Origin: Acetofilamentum sp.
GTDB taxonomy: Bacteria > Bacteroidota > Bacteroidia > Bacteroidales > JAFGUD01
Direction of reading: 5' to 3'
DNA: 7,485 bases
Assembly: GCA_020722645.1 (NCBI GenBank)
Contig: DYKL01000167.1
Location: 1 to 7,485, forward strand
Shown here: positions 5,506-7,485 of the stretch, piece by piece
Numbering within the stretch: the stretch's first letter is position 1
Layout of the letters: the number at the start of each line of letters is the position of its first letter
Program-made: the position numbers and the translations under genes
Notes under the pieces: generated by a model
Databases searched by the model: none
Seen by the model: only the letters and a program-made list of their open reading frames with translations
What the model was told of the DNA's origin: nothing

Positions 5506-6547
5506 AGTCCATTTCTGTTATTGCAAATTCTAAAATCGCAATCGGTTTATTTGTTAGGATTGTTAATCTTGGATAAACTTCATCCAATAAGTACGAAAAT
5601 TCATAATAGTCTTCATGTTTATCAAATGCACCGTAAATACTAATTCCAATCCAATCAATATATTCATCGCCGGGATAATAATTTTCAAAATTATTCCAAT
5701 CTTCTTCTGGAAGACTATAATCGTCAACATGAAAGAACCAAGTGATATTATTTGCTCCGTTGTTATTACAAATATCAATAATGTGTCGGTAAGCATCTTT
5801 GAAACGTTCCGGTCCGTCGGGAGAGTTTGGGTCTCCGTATCCGTCGGTTGTTCCTCCTCCGTTGTATTGTCCGTTCCAAGGAAACCAATTTCCGTTTACT
5901 TCGGTGCCAAATTCAACTAAAAGCGGAATATTTGTGTTTTTAGCATCTATTGCCCATTGAGTAAGTTGCGTGTCAAAAACGCCATCGATTATTTTTTGCA
6001 TTGTATAGTTTGGGTCGGGTTCGCCTTCATCGAAATCAGTTCTCGGCATCATTCTTATGAATGGAACTTTTCCTGCTTCGTGTATGATATTTACATTTGA
6101 AGTCGGGAATTGAATATTGTCACGCCAATTGTTTGAAAAATACGCCCAAACAATATTTTTTCCGACAAGCGTTTCAAAATCGGTTATTATTTCCTCTGTT
6201 ACATAATCTTCAGCTCCAATAAAGCCTGGATTAGCCGAATGATAAATCCCCGAACTCGGTTCTAACAAAATATTACCACTAAAATTAGGCATTGTAATAA
6301 AAGTTGATGAACTAACCCCGTTTTTATACGCTTGTAAACTTTCGTTTGAAGAATTTACAGTTAAATATGAGTTGTCAAAATCTTCGTTCCACCACGATAT
6401 GGCTTTTATTTGAGGATAATTTTCACTTTCAAAGGTATTGAAAGCATTTTCTATCCATTTGGCTTTTTGATTTTCATTTTCTTTATTGCAAGAAAATAGA
6501 AATATTATCATTACCAAGAAAGCATAAAAAAATTGTTTGGTTTTCAT
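5504..6547 (-). CDS. GH26-like glycoside hydrolase lipoprotein, apparently circularly permuted
   Basis: This 347-residue lipoprotein (lipobox LFSC, C20) belongs to the GH26 (beta-mannanase-related) clan of (beta/alpha)8 hydrolases. The barrel core runs from about residue 96 to the end: GKNIVWAYFSNNW (129-141), VPFIRMMPRTDF (161-172), the acid/base Glu216 in EFGTEVNGNWFPWNG (212-226), WFFHVDD (270-276), YIDWIGISIYG (296-306) and the nucleophile candidate Glu340 in KPIAILEFAITEMD, where the protein stops. In ordinary family members a segment of the type KAxWIxxAF...YPxIKAISWW...SSPEALxAY follows the nucleophile; here it is at residues 28-75, just after the lipid anchor. Its ATG overlaps the TGA of the upstream secretion-domain remnant (ATGA), suggesting coupling. 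It may be a natural permutation or a rearranged remnant of a two-domain gene truncated at the hairpin. A polysaccharide substrate, probably mannan-like, is inferred. Confidence 0.82.
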   Translation of the reverse strand: MKTKQFFYAFLVMIIFLFSCNKENENQKAKWIENAFNTFESENYPQIKAISWWNEDFDNSYLTVNSSNESLQAYKNGVSSSTFITMPNFSGNILLEPSSGIYHSANPGFIGAEDYVTEEIITDFETLVGKNIVWAYFSNNWRDNIQFPTSNVNIIHEAGKVPFIRMMPRTDFDEGEPDPNYTMQKIIDGVFDTQLTQWAIDAKNTNIPLLVEFGTEVNGNWFPWNGQYNGGGTTDGYGDPNSPDGPERFKDAYRHIIDICNNNGANNITWFFHVDDYSLPEEDWNNFENYYPGDEYIDWIGISIYGAFDKHEDYYEFSYLLDEVYPRLTILTNKPIAILEFAITEMD

Positions 6548-6789
6548 AATTTAATGAATTTTAATGCTTTACCTTTTGAATTAAACACATAATATACTCC
6601 TGCGGAAAAATTTGACACATCAGCCGATTTTATATTTTTCAAAACTAATACTTTTATACCTAACGAATTATATATAGTATAATTGTCTTCGAGATTAAAA
6701 TAAATTTTCCCAGTAGTCGGGTTCGGATAAAGAACAACATAGTCGTTCCCCACAATTGCTGGTGATTTGAGAAGTCTGAGAGTGAGCAA
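6544..6789 (-). pseudogene. Type IX secretion C-terminal sorting domain remnant (cargo body missing)
   Basis: The 81-residue frame carries a type A T9SS C-terminal domain: YPNPTTGKIYF (21-31), a beta-strand pair, NFSAGVYYV (60-68) and the closing KALKFIKL. Such domains sit at the end of large secreted proteins and are cleaved during export across the outer membrane. Nothing resembling a cargo body precedes it: going upstream on the minus strand an in-frame TGA occurs two codons before the only candidate start, a TTG at 6787-6789 inside the palindrome 6778-6803. It has no signal peptide. I read it as the 3' end of a secreted protein, perhaps a polysaccharidase, whose 5' part was replaced by mobile-element debris. 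Its TGA overlaps the GH26 ATG, so the two genes once formed an operon. Confidence 0.75.
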
Positions 6790-6803
6790 TCTTGCTCATT
6801 CTC
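6778..6803. repeat. Palindrome with 12-bp arms at the gene/debris junction
   Basis: Arms 6778-6789 and 6792-6803 pair over 12 bp (one G-T wobble) around a 2-bp centre; the core is GAGCAA-TC-TTGCTC. It marks the point where recognisable T9SS-domain coding sequence ends, so it may be a recombination scar, an element terminus or a cruciform-forming site. Confidence 0.55.
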
Positions 6804-6836
6804 TTCCTACTCGATTAAGGTTTTGTATTTTTATAT

Positions 6837-6897
6837 TTATCCGCCATTTCGCTATTTTATCCGCCAAATATCTGCCTTTTTTATTATTTATCCGCCA
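6837..6897. repeat. Phased TTATCCGCCA direct repeats, possible IS21-type end
   Basis: TTATCCGCCA occurs exactly at 6837-6846, 6857-6866 and 6888-6897, with a degenerate copy (ATATCTGCCT) at 6868-6877. Start-to-start spacings of 20, 11 and 20 bp are near whole helical turns, so all copies face the same side of the DNA. Read on the minus strand the unit is TGGCGGATAA. Several short repeats near a terminus starting with TG are typical of IS21-family ends, where the transposase binds. No istA/istB gene is in the window, so this would be a solo end; another DNA-binding protein array is possible. Confidence 0.5.
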
Positions 6898-7066
6898 ATG
6901 TTTAAAAAATATTTTGTTCCTTTTTTCTCTCCTGTTTTAATAATTATTGAATTCAGTCTAAAAACTATTTTTTAGACAATACAAAGATAAGAAGAAAAAT
7001 ATTAATAAAAAAAAAGCGTAAAAATTTTAAAAAAAACATCTAAATAATTTGGTTATCAAGAATATA

Positions 7067-7093
7067 CTTACGAAAAGACTTGCGGATTTAAGG
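7067..7093 (+). repeat. Terminal repeat of the MITE-like family next to the transposase
   Basis: These 27 bases match the reverse complement of 3904-3930 at 26 of 27 positions, the left end of the complete element seen here in opposite orientation. A second copy without its first two bases follows at 7123-7147. No matching opposite end was found to the left, so this is a truncated copy joined to the transposase fragment. Confidence 0.75.
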
Positions 7094-7178
7094 CTGTTTT
7101 TAAAGAAGGTTTTAAGATTCTATACGAAAAGACTTGCGGATTTAAGGCTGTTTTTAAAGAAGGTTTTAAGATTCTATA
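7069..7178 (+). repeat. Perfect 54-bp tandem duplication of an element-end/transposase junction
   Basis: 7069-7122 is repeated exactly as 7123-7176, and the match runs two bases further. Each unit consists of 25 bp of the MITE-like terminus (ending GGATTTAAGG) followed by 29 bp of IS630 transposase coding sequence. 54 bp is 18 codons, so the frame stays open. The absence of any difference between units indicates a recent event. Confidence 0.9.
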
Positions 7179-7485
7179 AAGATAAAAAAGTATATATGGT
7201 TTTAGATAATGTAAGATATCATCATGCAAAAAAGTTGAAATATTTTTTGAAAGCAAATGAAAATAAACTGGAAATTATATTTTTACCTGCATATTCACCT
7301 GATTTAAATCCGATGGAAAGAATATGGTGGTATATGAGAAAAAAAATTACACACCATAGATATACAGAAACTTTGAAATGTAGAGTTTCAAAGTTTTGGA
7401 AACTTTTTTCAACTTTCAAAAAAGAAAATCAAAGATGTAGAGATTTATGTAATTTGTGTGTAATTAAATTTTAGACTTTATATAA

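Larger units (their letters stand above)
7049..7474 (+). pseudogene. IS630-family transposase, C-terminal fragment with 18-residue tandem duplication
   Basis: The frame opens at a TTG with no proper start. Its first 43 codons are mostly not transposase: they translate an element end and a 54-bp tandem repeat (the 18 residues starting TKRLADLR, twice, residues 8-25 and 26-43). From about codon 34 (nt 7148) the sequence is a DDE_3/IS630 catalytic domain: VYMVLDN (48-54) holds the second Asp (D53), and AYSPDLNPMERIW (81-93) holds the catalytic Glu (E90). The first Asp and the N-terminal DNA-binding region are absent, so the protein cannot be an active transposase. Family members of about 330-350 residues imply that more than half the gene is lost. 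Confidence 0.85.
6955..7477 (+). mobile_element. Degenerate IS630-type element (internally deleted)
   Basis: The segment contains the C-terminal half of an IS630-family transposase and is bracketed by AGTCTAAAA (6955-6963) and its complement TTTTAGACT (7469-7477), a possible 9-bp terminal repeat. The left part also has a hairpin (6956-6964 with 6969-6977, CTAT loop). The ends are tentative: IS630 elements duplicate TA and no TA directly abuts either repeat. Positions 6978-7048 are A-rich noncoding sequence where the N-terminal half of the gene would be expected. Confidence 0.35.

Noticed and set aside
5615..5920. 101-codon plus-strand frame
   Set aside because: It lies entirely opposite the GH26 catalytic core, whose motifs clearly mark the minus strand as coding.
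6801..7048. Coding sequence upstream of the T9SS sorting domain or N-terminal transposase part
   Set aside because: The stretch is very A/T-rich, holds repeats and a hairpin, and yields no open frame resembling either protein.
7069..7178. Short tandem repeat considered as a CRISPR-like array
   Set aside because: Only two units, contiguous with no spacers, and the unit contains transposase coding sequence.

Overview
The window is AT-rich DNA from a member of the Bacteroidota, probably a Bacteroidales or Marinilabiliales-like lineage. The signs are a TonB-dependent receptor with an N-terminal carboxypeptidase-regulatory-like domain, a type IX secretion C-terminal sorting domain, several small lipoproteins, the almost complete absence of Shine-Dalgarno sequences, and a textbook Bacteroidota promoter (TTTG, 19 nt, TAcgTTTG).

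Positions 1-5420 read as a metal-acquisition module on the plus strand: a Fur-family repressor (346-762) behind a promoter overlapped by a 6-3-6 palindrome that is a good candidate for its own operator; a small membrane protein with a His/Cys motif and a C-terminal RAPP motif that overlaps the regulator by 8 nt (755-1126); a full-length TonB-dependent receptor (1478-3901); and two histidine-rich DUF4625-like lipoproteins (4068-4880, 4938-5420). I infer a zinc-type (Zur/ZnuD-like) uptake locus in which the lipoproteins hand metal to the receptor. The metal identity is inference; the order and the His motifs are directly visible.

A 142-bp MITE-like element (3904-4045) with imperfect terminal inverted repeats, nested hairpins and a 5-bp target duplication (TAAAC) has landed exactly on the receptor stop codon and separates the receptor from the first lipoprotein. 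Without it the two genes would be 19 nt apart. The last 51 bp of the same element recur at the left edge of the window, and its terminal 25-27 bp recur twice inside the transposase remnant on the right. The 351-nt gap between the small membrane protein and the receptor is also packed with palindromes.

Positions 5504-6789 are on the minus strand: a remnant of a type IX secretion cargo protein (6544-6789) that overlaps by ATGA a lipoprotein with a GH26-like (beta-mannanase family) domain (5504-6547). The GH26 protein looks circularly permuted: the segment that normally follows the catalytic nucleophile is at its N-terminus and the nucleophile Glu lies 8 residues from the stop. A long hairpin (5442-5505) sits between the convergent genes and contains the GH26 stop codon.

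Positions 6778-7485 are mobile-element debris: a 12-bp-arm palindrome, helically phased TTATCCGCCA repeats resembling an IS21-type end, and the C-terminal half of an IS630-type DDE transposase fused to a tandemly duplicated 54-bp unit carrying the MITE end. No tRNA, rRNA or CRISPR array was seen.
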